From NCBI RefSeq assembly GCF_950023065.1, contig NC_088680.1, forward strand, positions 33,716,559 through 33,780,558: DNA of 64,000 bases, read 5' to 3'. This document shows, piece by piece, positions 23,280 through 36,400 of the stretch. Position 1 is the stretch's first letter. Every line of letters begins with the position of its first letter. Position numbers and translations under genes: made by a program. Under the pieces are notes generated by a model. It had not been told where the DNA came from and did no database searches. It was given only the letters and a program-made list of their open reading frames with translations. The DNA comes from Planococcus citri. Its lineage: Eukaryota > Arthropoda > Insecta > Hemiptera > Pseudococcidae.

Positions 23280-24428
23280 TTCCTACCTGTACCTACCCCG
23301 ATTGAAAATTAAGCCAAATTTTATTATTTTATTTAAGCTGTAGTCGTATAATTATCATTTTATCCTTGTTTTAAAAAAAAATTCAATTTTCAACCACCCT
23401 AGTCGATAGTCTGAATGAATATTGTTTTTACTATGAACTGAATTTTAATTTATACTTTTTTTAATTGATTTTTTTTGGAAAAAAAAGTTGTACATTTAGA
23501 AACGGATTTACCTTACCGATTATTAGTTTATTGTGGGGTAAAATTCTCCTCGTTGACGTTATTCAGTTAATACCTACTTGAGGAATGACGTGATATGAGC
23601 ATAACACTGTCGTACAACATGTCGTACGATACTCTACCAACCTGTAGGAAATGACTCGTGTGTTCTTGGAGCTGGCCTCCTGTTTGGAAACTTTCGTTTT
23701 AATCGTTAGTTGGTACTATTTTCTTTTGTATTTATTTTATTTACTTATTTATTGGAGTATACGATTGCTTATCAATACGAGCTCTTGTTGTAACTTAAAT
23801 TATACAGGGTATTTGGTAAATGCGTTTCTGTGTGTATGTGATAGCAGTTACCAGTCGAAATGGCGATGTGGAGTACCTATAGATCGTGTTTGTGAACCTT
23901 TTTTAAAAAATTAATTCGAGAATCATTTTGCTTTCATGAAATGTTTATGTGGTGTGTTCTGTGTAGATATTTTTTTGATAAACTATTGTATGGAATTTAA
24001 TTGAAGTTCGCATCACTGGTTGTATAGTTTGTGTTACTTAATTATTTATGTTTCCGATTTGTGATGTGATTTTTGCAAAACTTTCCGAAATATATGAATA
24101 TGTGTGTTGATTTGTCATATTTTTCTAACCTAGTATTATTATTATTTTTTTTGGAACTCAGGAAGTAGTATCATGGTTGACTGTGATGATAATAATTGGA
24201 CTCGTTGTCTCGTTACAGGTTTCAAATAGTAGGTTCCATAAATTTTTTGCCCCGAAATTGAACACAACTCACAAGGACTGAAAGAATTAAATTCATAGCC
24301 TGGTTAGAAAGTTGGATTTGCCCAATCTGTTGTTTTTTTCAATCTTCTTTCAGCAAAATAATATGACGTAAGAAAATATCAGAGCCATCGTCATGATACT
24401 AACCACCTTTCTTCTGGACCATTCCAAG
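23280..24428. other. 3' flank of Pdk
   Basis: This non-coding DNA should hold the 3' untranslated region of Pdk. The frame at 23651-23914 is a hydrophobic low-complexity translation and is not supported as a gene. No repeat is evident before the foldback at 24429. Confidence 0.6.
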
Positions 24429-25502
24429 TAGCCTAAGAAAATTAGTCGAAAAAAGGGGGCCACAGGGAAACGCTAGAGGGCAAGCTGAATATTTGGTATA
24501 CTGGCCTATTTTTATACCCTAAACACGAATCCTTGGTATCCCCACCTATCCCAAGTGATTTTTCCCCCTAATGTGGATTACTGGATTTTAGCCCCAATGA
24601 GATTTTTCAGAGGTTTTTCACCCATACCTCCCGAAATTGTGGCCCTAGCCCAAAAATGGGGGGAATAAAAATTGTTCTAAATCAAATTTCCTATCAGATG
24701 AGCTATGAACCAACTTCGTCCCCCTGAGGGGGGGGGTGGACCCTCAGTCAATTTCAAAAAAATTAGCGAATAAGAAAATGGGGTGGGGGTCTGAATTTTG
24801 GTATACTGGCCTATTTTTGTACCCTGAACACGAATCCGTGGAGTCCCCACCTGTCCCTAGTGATCCCCCTAAGTGGATTTTAGCCCCCCCCCCCCAAATT
24901 TGGTTTTGTACCCCTATCTCTCGGGATTGTGGTCCTAGCCCAAAAATGGGGGTATATAAAAGTTGTTCTAAATCAAATTTTCTATCAGATGAGCTATGAA
25001 CCAACTTCGTCCCCTTAAGGGGGGTGGAGCTGGACTCAATCAAATATAGGAGGTTTTTGAATCTTAGTCATGATTTTGGGGAAAAAATCACTTAGGACAG
25101 GTGGGGACTCCACGGATTCATGTTCAGGGTACAAAAATAGGCCAGTATACCAAAATTCAGATTCCCCCCCCCCCGCATTTTCCTATTCAACGCAAATTTT
25201 CTTGAAATGGACTGAAGGTCCACCCCCCTTAGGGGGACGAAGTTGATTGATAGCTCATCTGATAGGAAATTTAATTTAGAACAACTTTTACAGACCCCTA
25301 TTTTTGGGCTAGCGCCACAATTTCGGGAAGTAAGGCGAAAAAAACCTCATTTGGGGGGCTAAAATCCACAATTGAGGGAAAGCTCACTAGGGACAGGTGG
25401 GGACACCAAGGATTCGTGTTTAGGGTATAAAAATGGGTCAGTATACCAAAATTCAGCTTGCCCTCTAGCGTTTCCATATTCAATGCTAATTTTCTTAGGC
25501 TA
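24429..25502. repeat. Foldback element A with internally duplicated arms
   Basis: The ends are inverted copies of TAGCCTAAGAAAATTAG (24429-24445 and 25486-25502). Each half consists of two direct units of about 305 bp; the GGTATACTGGCC landmark is at 24495 and 24800. The second half is the inverted mirror, giving the order A, A-prime, inverted A-prime, inverted A. Shared landmarks in every unit are the GGTATACTGGCC block, an ACACGAATCC block, a C-rich tract and a CAGATGAGCTATGAACCAAC block. There is no protein; open frames here are by-products of the repeats. Confidence 0.85.
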
Positions 25503-25514
25503 TAATTCGACCAT

Positions 25515-26660
25515 AAAAATGCGATTTTTAAAGTCATGTCTTTCGGTTTTGCTCAAATTTTTTTTACAATGTCTACGCACCCAGTATAACTAGTATAAGT
25601 GAGAAACTGTTTTTGAAATGTTTAATTTTCGAGATGGGATCTTTTAATGGAGGGAGAGCACCCTCCGCCAAATTTGGGCAAAACTTTCTAAAAAGATCTG
25701 GGGCATGTGATATATCGATTTGTATGTTTTTGGCACTGGTGAACACGAATATGACGTCAGATTTTTGTTTGGACCCCATCCATGGCCCTCAGCACCTCCC
25801 CAAATGGGATAAAAATTGAAAAAAGTGTTTTGTTTGTGCGACACATGAAATAATATGTTTTTGGTGACGCTGAACGCGAATATGACGTCAGATTTTTGAT
25901 TAGACCCCATATATGGAAATCATTACCCATTTGTTGGACATTTACAAAGGGGAGGATCTGGAGGCCATGGGTGAGGTCAGTTTAAAAAACTAAGGCTATA
26001 TTCGTGTTCAGCGATATCGAAAACATTGTATTTCATGTGTCATACGAATGAAACCATTTTTTTTACTTTTAACCCCTTTGGGGAGATGCTGGGGGCCGCA
26101 GATGGGGTCCAATCAAAAATTTGACGTCATATTCGTGTTCAGCGTCACCAAAAACATACAACTCGATATGTCACATGCCCCAGATTTATTTTTGAAAGTT
26201 TTTCCCAAATTTGGAGAAGGGGGTGCTCCTCTTCCATTGAAAGATTCCATCTTGAAAATTAAATATTTTGAAAAAGAATCAAAAGATACATCTATGGAAA
26301 TTTTTTCAAAAATTTAAATGGTAGCTCCCACTTACAGCACTATTTTGAAATTTGAAATTTCAATTTGAAAGTTCAACTTTCAACTTTTGAAAATTTCAAA
26401 ATGCTTAAAAAGTTTGAAATGCAATGCCCTTTTGAACTGTGAAATCATTTTTGATCAAAGTATCATAGCTTTGGAGGCATGCGCTGTTGAAGTTGAGTAT
26501 CTCGAGACAATGTAAAAATAATTGAAGAGCCCCCCCCCACCCACCCCTCAGGGGGCTGAGACCAAACTGGTTGCGGATTTCTTTTACTTATTGGGTGCGT
26601 AGACATTGTAAAAAAAATAGCGAAATTGAAGGACATGACTCAAAAACGTTGGCTCCTAAG
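25515..26660. repeat. Foldback element B, adjacent to A
   Basis: The outer arms (about 25515-25588 and 26588-26660) share TTTTTACAATGTCTACGCAC in inverted orientation. The inner arms (about 25613-25900 and 25990-26270) are long inverted copies with a TTCGTGTTCAGCGTCACC-type block, a GACGTCA block and a GGGGCATGTGA block. About 300 bp without a partner separates the right inner and right outer arms, which suggests a later insertion or loss of the matching segment on the left. The CCTAAGAAA end motif of element A recurs near 26655, so A and B may be parts of one compound element. Confidence 0.78.
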
Positions 26661-27481
26661 AAATAAAAAGCTTCCTGAAATGGAATGGGTAGCACATCGA
26701 AAACTGAACAAGATTTGATGCATTTTTAGCCTTATCTGAAAATTAAAAGAGCTGCCTATTTTCGGGGGAAAAAATGGTCTTTTGATATTTTTTGGGACTT
26801 ATGAAAATTTTTAAATTTCAGCATTGAACTCTCGCCTGGGGAGGGGGGTGGAGGGTAGCTAATGACCTGAAAATATGAAGTTTTGTATTTTTTAGATATT
26901 TTCGAAACAATTATTTACTTTGTATCAGAGCACTAATGTATTTATCTTACGATTAGTACTTATGCATTCGCAGTAATACATGGAATTATCTGATAACAGG
27001 CAATCAGGCATGACTTCGTAAATTTTTTCAAAATGTGCTCTAAAGCGTACATACCCAACCCACCTGTAGATTGTAAATCTATCTGAAGAATGGAGATTTG
27101 CGATGTCAAGTATCAATGACAATTTTCACGCATCATGAGCATTTTGCGCAATTTAAAAATTTCTATCTTCAACTGGTTGAATTTTCATCATTTTCAGTCC
27201 ATTAACGCAACAAAAGAAAATTTTTTTTTTCAAATGTGTATTCAAATTTTTAAATAAGAATAAACGAGGGAGATTTAAAACGTAAAATACAAAACGATCA
27301 ATGAATTGAAATAAAAATAATATGTAAGTACGTACAACGAAAAACGCTAAACAATATTCACAATTGATAAAAGTTGAAGCTAATAGAGTTACAAAATACA
27401 CAGAAAATCAGAATGAAATGAAACATAGGTAATATGGGTATAGTACCAGTACGACTATATGTGAACATTAAAATATTATAT
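26661..27481. other. 3' flank of MADD
   Basis: The region next to the MADD stop codon should contain its 3' untranslated region on the minus strand. Minus-strand frames at 26925-27122 and 27153-27401 have no recognisable protein. Confidence 0.6.
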
Positions 27482-30400
27482 CTAAGACATGACTGAACTT
27501 TTTGGCGGTGGCTTGAAGTCTAATGGATTTTCCGACGTGCTTTGACTTTTTCTTTTATGGTGATGAATGGCTGCTGTATACGAAAACACGCACAGGACCG
27601 AGTAACATATTTGACCAGCCTGAGGAAAAAAATTAAAATTAATTACTCGAACATTTTCTCGCAATAAACACGATAATGTTTAAGGTAAACAGACCAAAGA
27701 AGATTCGTATTTTCGCTGCACAATCATCCTTGTTTTTGGGTCTGGAAACGAAAAAAAAAATTAATTAGAAATTTCATTGATATCGTTATTACCGTATTTT
27801 AACGATTCAGAGGCTTTATAAGGCACCACTTACTGTATTCTTCTAAAACGAAGTATCGTCCTTTCACCGTGAAACACTTCCTGATGCTTTTTAATTTCAC
27901 GAAGAACTAAAAACAAAACATAAAAAAAGAGCATTAACAAAATGACATTACATTTAAGACCCCAAAATGACCTAATTTTTATAGACAAAGTCTTCAACTC
28001 GCGGTAATATTTTTTTTTATTTATGGTATTTTAGATATTATAGCTATTAAAACCAAGTCGTTAACCATTTTATCCGAAATATTAAACCGGAAAATTCACT
28101 CAAAGCAGGGTATAAGCCATGCAAAGTCAAAAATTCTTTTTTTTTTCATTAAATAAAATCCATCACCTTGGAAAAATTTTGTTTAAAAAATTCTCTCAAG
28201 TTTTTTAAAAGTTACTTTATAAGAAAAATTTCAGCATTTAGAATGAAAACAAAAAAAATCGGAAAAAATTCCATAACTCGATTAGATAGATAAATAGGTA
28301 GGAAGGAAGTCAAATAAAACTATGCAAAAACGACCCAAAAAAAATCATTCCGCCAAAAAACGCTAGTAAAAAATCCAAAAAGCAACTCCAACTCGATACC
28401 TACTGCTTTTTCAGCCAGAAACAATCGCACTAGACAAACATTCAAATTTTTCTCAAAAAAAAAAAAAAATAGAAAAAAACAATGGGGGTTAATACAATAC
28501 CATTTTTGGGCTTCGGTAGGTATTGAATTTTAAAAAACCTATCCTACACATTGCAAAAACCATTCATTATATTTCTGCAACTCATCTTTCATCTCTGAAA
28601 TAACATTTCACTAAAAAAAATGTACGACCACGCAGAAAAAACTTCCACAACAATAATTTTACGGTATTCTAAATCTGTCTAGTGCGTTCAACTACCTACA
28701 ATATTACGTAAATAAGGCAGAATCAGTGAAAATTTAAGCATTCGAGCCAAGCCATGCCACTACTATAGTATGCTAAATGCTTCAGCATATATAATACAAA
28801 CTTATCATACATAGGTATTCGAGTACATTAAATACAAAAATATAATCTAATAAGAGAACCTTTTAATTAAGACGTGAAAATTTAACATGTACTTTTTTTT
28901 CGGGACTCTTTTTTTTTGGTTCATTTCAAAGAAATTAAAGCGCAACATACTGAAGCTTAAGATACTAATGAGATGGCCAGGCAAGGGTAAACTAAACACT
29001 AAACATTATTAATTACAATTAAGAAGTCAGGTAATGAATAGTGATAAAGCAAACACGAGCGTAAATACAGTACATTATTCTCATACGAATATAAACATTT
29101 AACAAAAAAAAAAATCGGTCTTCGGAAAAAAAATTGAGAAAAAAAATGACAAACGAGTATGCGATTTAATAGAACCAGCTATTCAATGCTTTTAAAAAAT
29201 TTGAAAAAAAAACTATACTGCTAAAGTTAACACTGGACATGTACACAGGTCACTACACAATGGTGCAAATAATAACAAATCAACACAAAATAATGCTTTA
29301 CAGTCAACGAGTGTAAAGCGAACAAAAAAGTTATAATGCTCTGTTTTATTATTAGGAAAAAAATGTGATACCTCAAAATCCTGGATTGCAGCAATGTGAA
29401 CACATTCCACCGCCAAATAAGAAATCGTTAAAGAACAACATAACGAAATGATTAAAAACATATTCGATGATGTATTTTTACGTATAATATTATTACAAAT
29501 AAAATAGTATTTTTTTTTTTCATATGTACCAAGGACCATCTCAAAAGTTTCTTAAACTTTTGTTTAGATATTAATTTTTTTTTTCGCAACTACGTACACT
29601 GAATAGTAAGAAATAAATCTCGCAAAGGAGCGTAAAGATAAAAATAAAGATAGAATATTGAAAAAAAAAATTGAAAAAAAAATTATAAAACAGAGTAAAA
29701 GAAAGAGATTGCAATCGATAATGTTTTGTAATTTGTCATCGAACTTCTGAATATAATGAAATAGGTACCTACTTATTTATTCTGAGGTAAGAAAGTTATT
29801 TAGCATTATTTAAAAAATGTATGTACAATGATCATTATACCTATGTATACGAATAGTACAAAATGGTAGCACATATTTTTCAATCCAAATACCAAGAGTA
29901 TGCTGATGTTACGTAGGTAGGTATTTATTACCTACACCTATCATCATAAATATTGTATATTGTAGTAATGAATTAACTCATCATTCTCATCTGCCTGCAA
30001 CACTCGCGAAAATGATGCAAAAATCTTCAGTGGCAACGAACACGTGTTTTCCCAAGTTTTCTGAGATTATCAAGCGATAATAAAACGCTCACGTAGCTTT
30101 TAAAATCATCAATCGTCGTACTGAGTATTCTGCCACAACTTTGGGTTCGAATTCCCTTGATGATGCTGTAACCCTTACTACACATGAGCGAAAATGCGAT
30201 TGCCAGACTAAAGAATTAAAGGAGGAAAATTAAAATGAATCAAATACAATTTTTTTCAGCATGATGGAACTGTTTAAATAGCTATGTACCGCGAGTGTGC
30301 CATTACAAGTTTAGAATAATTATTTCATTTGAGAATGCGCCAACTCAAGCTTTCCAAGTGTTAAATAGGAAGTTTGCAGACCCCAGAAATTGAAGAGTGT

Positions 30401-33400
30401 TGGATCATTCAAGTTGCACATATTTTATACCTAGTTGATGATATCCTATTGTAGAACTTTGAGGCACAAAAAAGATTCTTTCAATTTTAACCTGATTTCA
30501 AAATTGAAGAAGCTTGAGCGAATTATTCAACAGGACATTCCGCATGACCCAAAAAGTGTATCATGGGCAACCCCTCCCAATCTACTCCCTGCATCAGTCT
30601 ACAAACCAAACTTCAGTCTTCGAGATCAATTTACTCCAGTGATAACTTAAAGTGAAAAGTAGGGCGTATAATAACGACCTTGAAAAAGTGTTGTTCATAA
30701 TTTGAGGATTTTAAAGGTAAATGAAATTTTTTTTGGTGTTTATAATTACTAGATTATTACGTTTCGGAAGTTCTCCACTTTATTCCCTTTCATAAATTAT
30801 TTTTAAAAAATGATAAGAAATTTCTTAAAAATTCAACATCAAAAGGAACATCGAATTTCTTGCAAAGCTGATTTGCGTTTTCTTTCCAAAATCGAAAATT
30901 TATTGAAAAACGCTGCTTAATATCTATTTAAGAAATGCCAGGTTTACGCAATTGTTTATAAAAATGTTTAAAAACTGTTACATCAGGATAGGTAGGTACC
31001 ACCTACTGCTATCTAAACTTTCGAAAATTGCCAAAGATGAAAAAAATCAACTTTAAAGACGTCAGTCAAGTTCAAGAAGTACCTGTAGGTACCTATAACT
31101 GAATTATTTTGTGATAAAAAAAGTGCGAAGTACCTAAAATCAATTTGTAATCACCAAGATAGTAATTCAATTGGGGAACTAATTCAAGAAGTGGTCTTAA
31201 GAAAAAGAATTAGGTACTTCAGAAATTACCTACTGTAATAACCTGGTAATTACCCTGATCACTTGGTAAATAATTGTAGCTAATTACTTGGTAAATTACC
31301 ATAAATTACTTGATAAATTACTGTAGTAACTTCGGAAATTACCGTAGTAACTTTGAAAATTACCACCATCACTTGGTAAATTACTGTAATTACTTGGTAA
31401 ATTACCGTATTTACTTGGTAAATTACCGTATTTACTTGGTAAATTACCATATTTACTTGGTAAATTACCGTAATTACCTTGGAAATTACTGTAATTACTT
31501 GGTAAATTACTGTAATTACTTGGTAAATTACTGTAATTACTTGGTAAATTACTGTAATTACTTAGTAAATTACCGTAATTACTTGGTAATTTACCGTAAT
31601 TACTTGGAAAATTACTGTAATCGCTTGGTAAATTACTGTAATTACTTGGTAAATTACCGTATTTATTTGGTAAATTACTGTAATTACCTGGGAAATTACC
31701 GTAATAACTTTGTAAAATTGTAAATTATTGAAATAACTTTATAAATTACCGCTGTCACTTCTTTAAAATACCGCAATTAGTTGGTAAATTAACGTAAAAA
31801 CTTTGAAAATTACTGCACTGTTATCATTTGATAAATTACCGTAATTACTTGGTAAATCACCGTAATTATTTGGTAAATTACCGTAATTAGTTGGTAAATT
31901 ACCGTAATTACTTGGTAAATTACCGTAATTACTTGGTAAATTACCGTAATTACTTGGTAATTTACCGTAATTACTTGGTAATTTACCGTAATAATTACTT
32001 GGGAAATTACGGTAATAACTTGGTGAATGATCGTAATTACCGGGTGAATGATCGTAATTACCGGGTAAATGACCGTAATTACTTGGTAAATGACCTGTTA
32101 CTTTGTAAATTACAGTAAATTTACTTCGCTAATTCAATCACCAAAAAGCCTATTTTGAAAATTTTCATATTATTGACTAGAAATTTTGATTCGCTTTCTC
32201 CTCTTTTTTCACGGCGCTTTTATGCCACCCATCTTTGGTCATTTTACTTATTTTTGAAAGTTGAGCAGCATCATCGATTCTAGTAATTGGCAAATAACCT
32301 GAGCAAAGGCAAACCGAGGGTAACAGATTTTGACTATTAAACATTATGAAACATTGTACTTGATGTGAGAGCCTGAGAGGTTGATTTGATTTTGCCAAAC
32401 TAAGCATTTTTCAAATTTGAATAGTAGGCAATCACTCAAAAATTTCAATGTTGAAAGAAACGCAGATTGACCTGAGCAAAGCGAAGGAAAAAGGGCAAAA
32501 GCTTTTGAAAATTCATAATCAAGAAGTAAAACATCATTTTTAATGTAAGCATATTTTTCTATCCTTGATTCTTAAAAAAAAATTGTCAAGTACCTACCTA
32601 CACGAAACAATTCTGAAAAAAAAACAATTTACGCTGATGAAGGAAGGGAAAAGTTGAAATTTTTGATCCAAGAAATAAGTAGGTATTGGTAGGTACGGGA
32701 AAACAAATCTTTCCTAAGTGAAAAATTTCCCAAAGAAGCCCGAAAATATGCACCTATTTTATTTGTTTGTGTGTATTTTCTTAAAATTTTCAGCGTAAGG
32801 CTGAAGGAAGCAAACTGCCATCTCGGCCCCCCTTCACTGTTACCTCTCAACGTAGGTATTAAGGCAAAATACCTATGAAGAGTGATATTCCAAAACTCGC
32901 TTTGTCCATTTTTATCAAAGTTGGGTTTTCAGCGGTACCTGGTAGATGAAGTATTAACTCACATTCCTACATCATCAACCTACCAAAATAAGGTATTAAA
33001 CTCATCTCAATAGCCAATTCACTAAAAATTAAAAAAAAAAATATTATTTCAAAATGCGCTTTGTCCATTTGTATTGAAATTTTTTTCAGCAGTATTTAGT
33101 GGATGAAGTGTATACCAACACTCCTACATCATAAAATCACCCAAATAAAGTGCAAAACTCGCCTAAAAAGCCAATTTACCCGTTTAAAGGGAAACTGTTT
33201 TTCCTCTTTCCTGAAAAGTTGTGAAAATGGACAAAGCGAGTTTTGGAATATCACTCTTCCTATGCATATTGAATTGAGATGTCAAAATTATGTTGAGAAG
33301 AGAGGGGTTTTTTAATTTTCGAAGCCTTACTTGAATACCTAATATGCCTACCACATTTCCATCGCAATATACGCTACAGTATAATATTATAAAATCTCTC

Positions 33401-36400
33401 TATGGCTATTGGCTACACGTAAATACGTACAATTTTCAAATCGATATAGGTAACTTTTTTTATAACATGCTAAATAACTTTCATAGTATCCTAATGTATA
33501 AAATAAATAAGACGAATTATTATCACATCGTTTCTGGACGAAAGACGAAATTACAAAACATCCGGATCGCATAAGAAAGGAAAAAATAAAAGGTAAAAAA
33601 CAGGCAAAAAAAAGACTTTACGGGTTGAAAAAAAATCGCTCAATAAATAGTGAATTTATATAAGTCAAAATACTAAAACAAAAAAACCCACAAAAAAACA
33701 AAAGTATACAAAGTGAGTTCATTACACTAACAACATAAAAAAAGACGTAATAATGAAAAATGGAAAATGAAAAAAAAAGGAAAAAATTTAGAAACAGCAT
33801 GCGTAATAAAGAGAAAAAAATTCGCGCAAAAATTGCTGTATATAAATCGAAATAAACTTCGAATTGAGTAAAATTAAAGCGCAGTGCATAGTTTTCTAAC
33901 AAATAGGTATAGGGGGAAAAACATCGGTAGGTAATTTAAAATTATAAATTATTTTAATTACTTTATATTTTTACATTAGAGTGATGATTATTTTAATAAA
34001 ATAGGTATTTATTTATTCGATAAACATCACAGCTACTACAAACGGTCGACAAGTTTTAAAAAAGCCTAAATCGAAAGTTTTGAGAGGTCCTTGAATCGGC
34101 GAAAATTATATTACCAGTACATAAAATAGGACTACTATAAAATAGTACGTGAAATTTTCGCAAATTGTGTATCTTATTGAGATTCAGAGCCTAAATTATT
34201 GTCTACGGCTTTTTCTTTTTCAAATAATATAATTAATTTTTCTCTCTCCCTATTTCCCTGATAGGCTCGAATATGAGAACTTTTACACCTTTGTATACGT
34301 TTAAGTTATTTGTTTCACATGATGTATTTATTATTTTTTTTTCAAAAAACAAAAGCTAGATAATGCAGCCAAAGCGAAATATTAAAAAGTAAAAAAAAAA
34401 AGTCGATTTAATCTATGATATGAATGTATCCATTAATTCGTCATATTAGATATGGCTACCTTTTTTTAAGAAATAGATAATATATACCATTATACCACAT
34501 GCATTTAGATTTTAAAAGCTTTTATTGATGCCAATAACTTTTGAATAAATGAAGATACTTATTTTGAAGTGAATGGTAATGCATCATTTCAAAGAGGCAA
34601 AAAATCTGATGGGACTGTCTGCATTTTCGTTTTCAAACGATTTTGTAGCATTTTTAGGCTCATTTTCAATAAGAGCAATGAATTTTATTGAAAAAAGCCC
34701 AAAAAAATCATGCAGCTAAAAAAAAATTGTTTTTCTAATTGTTAGATTTTTTTTTAGATAATTTAGCAATATCGTTTTGCAAAGTCTCATCAAATTAAAA
34801 ATTCTTCTGATTTTTTTAAAAAAAAGAGCCAAGTGGTGGAGAAAGGGGCACAAAATGTTGTGTTCAGGCTTCTAACATCAAAAATGTAGGAATTTCAATA
34901 AAATAATTTTTCTTTGAAAATTAAAAAAATTATCTAACCATCCAAAACAGTTGAGAACCACTGAATCGACAAAATCGTCAATTTTCTGAATATTCTGTAG
35001 ATATAACTTTAACATCGCTGGAATTACTTCAACTGATTCACTCAAAATGTTACTGGCATAAATAAAAACCTATTTACTCAAAAAACAGTCTACTATTTTT
35101 CACCTTTTCAGATAGGTACCTAACGTTCAATCAACTAACAAGAATAATTTCTGTTTGAAAAAATTTTGGAATTTAATTTAAACATTTTTTATAAATTTCC
35201 ATACTTCGACACCTATAAATTTTCTAGCCGTATAACGATTCACGAAAACAAATTATGCTCTGCGATATTATTGTAATCACCTACACTCAGAGTCATGTGA
35301 AACTCGACGACGAAAAAAAATGAAATCAAAAAATCAAGAAAAAAAGAAGAGAAAGAAAATACAAAATAAAATGAAAGGAAAATAAAAGAAACGCAAACGT
35401 AGATACGCACCTTACTACCAGAAAATAATAAACCAACTCCTTCCATGCAAACTTGAAGTAAGCCTCCTTCGCCAGTATTAATATCTTTGACTGGAAATTC
35501 GCCACCTAATTCGACAGTCTGTCCTAGATGCTGGCCTTGGGCTACGGCTCGTTCCATTGCCGATTTGATGCAATAATATAATTGTTTGCTCTATATGTGA
35601 AGAAATTAACCGGTAAGTGAATCGTGAATCGGTCCTCAAAATACGAAATGAGAACCACTGGATCGCGAGAACCGAGTGTAAAAGAGCTGCATATACCTAC
35701 GATTTTATTTGAGAAAAAAAAAGCTACCAAGCTAAGTAAGCAATACTCTCTATGATCGATTTGTGATTTTGTTGCGTCAAATCGCCAAGCTCTACAAATA
35801 TTTACTCGTGTGAACGAGTCGTATATATACGAGCACAATTTCATTTCAATTTTTTTTACAAGTTAAAATAATTTTTCGACGAAAGCTTTAGACATGTGAG
35901 CAAAAGCTAGCTTACCTTTTTGGTAAAGTACTTATGTAAACTAGTCTGGCCACCGACTTTTTTCCATAAACAGAGAACTTTATTCTTCGGACTGTACGTC
36001 ATGTTGATGACACGTTCGTACCACCATCTTTCCGATATTACACCGTTTATCGATCTCATGACCAGACCGTCATCTCGAACTTCGACAAAAAGCAACAGGC
36101 CAGATGCATCGGTACCAACATGAACGGCGAAACTTTGCCCGTGACCCAGACGTGAAGCTACACATTTCAAGTCTACATCGTTTCCGTGCTAAAATGAAAA
36201 TTCAAAAAGTAGGTAAAATAAGTCAAGTTCGAAATTAAGTGAATATCAGCTTTTAAAAAAATGGACACCGACTAGATTATTCAGACGATACAACAGCGAA
36301 GTTATTTCTTCGGCGTAGCAAATGGCGATTCGGCATTTACCCAGCATACTTCGCACTTTGGAATTGATCAAGTTCTTTTTCACGTTCATCATTAACATGA

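Larger units (their letters stand above)
27907..35410. other. Madd: 7.5 kb MADD intron before the last three exons
   Basis: This intron lies between the exon encoding GGLLQVCMEGVGLLFSGSK and the one encoding FFVKLKSIRKCFTVKG. It contains the 21-bp satellite at 31240-32118 and the TIR element at 32878-33258. The rest is AT-rich with no supported gene. Frames at 29213-29539, 30435-30650 and 33618-33902 are not convincing. Confidence 0.75.

Noticed and set aside
23651..23914. 87-codon plus-strand frame rich in Leu, Tyr and Trp.
   Set aside because: It lies in the 3' flank of Pdk; the composition is that of translated AT-rich DNA, with no family resemblance.
24736..26317. Several open frames of 60-100 codons on both strands.
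   Set aside because: All lie within the foldback repeats A and B and mirror each other between arms; none resembles a protein or has splice structure.
27650..27741. Alternative reading of the penultimate MADD exon as KIRIFFGLFTLNIIVFIA, a membrane-like segment.
   Set aside because: The other frame gives NPKTRMIVQRKYESSL followed by AGQICYSVLCVFSY, matching the known MADD C-terminus and the splice phases.
29213..29539. 108-codon minus-strand frame with a hydrophobic N-terminal part (MFLIISLCCSLTISYLAVEC).
   Set aside because: It lies in a MADD intron, with no recognisable family, no splice context and low-complexity ends; it may be chance.
31310..32118. Long open frames encoding NYLVNYRNYLV repeats.
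   Set aside because: They are a by-product of a 21-bp satellite whose period is a multiple of three; there is no splice or start context.
31240..32118. Regular short repeats resembling a CRISPR array.
   Set aside because: Units are contiguous with no unique spacers, and the genome is eukaryotic.
33618..33902. 94-codon Phe-rich minus-strand frame.
   Set aside because: It is a translation of A-rich sequence on the plus strand with no protein features.
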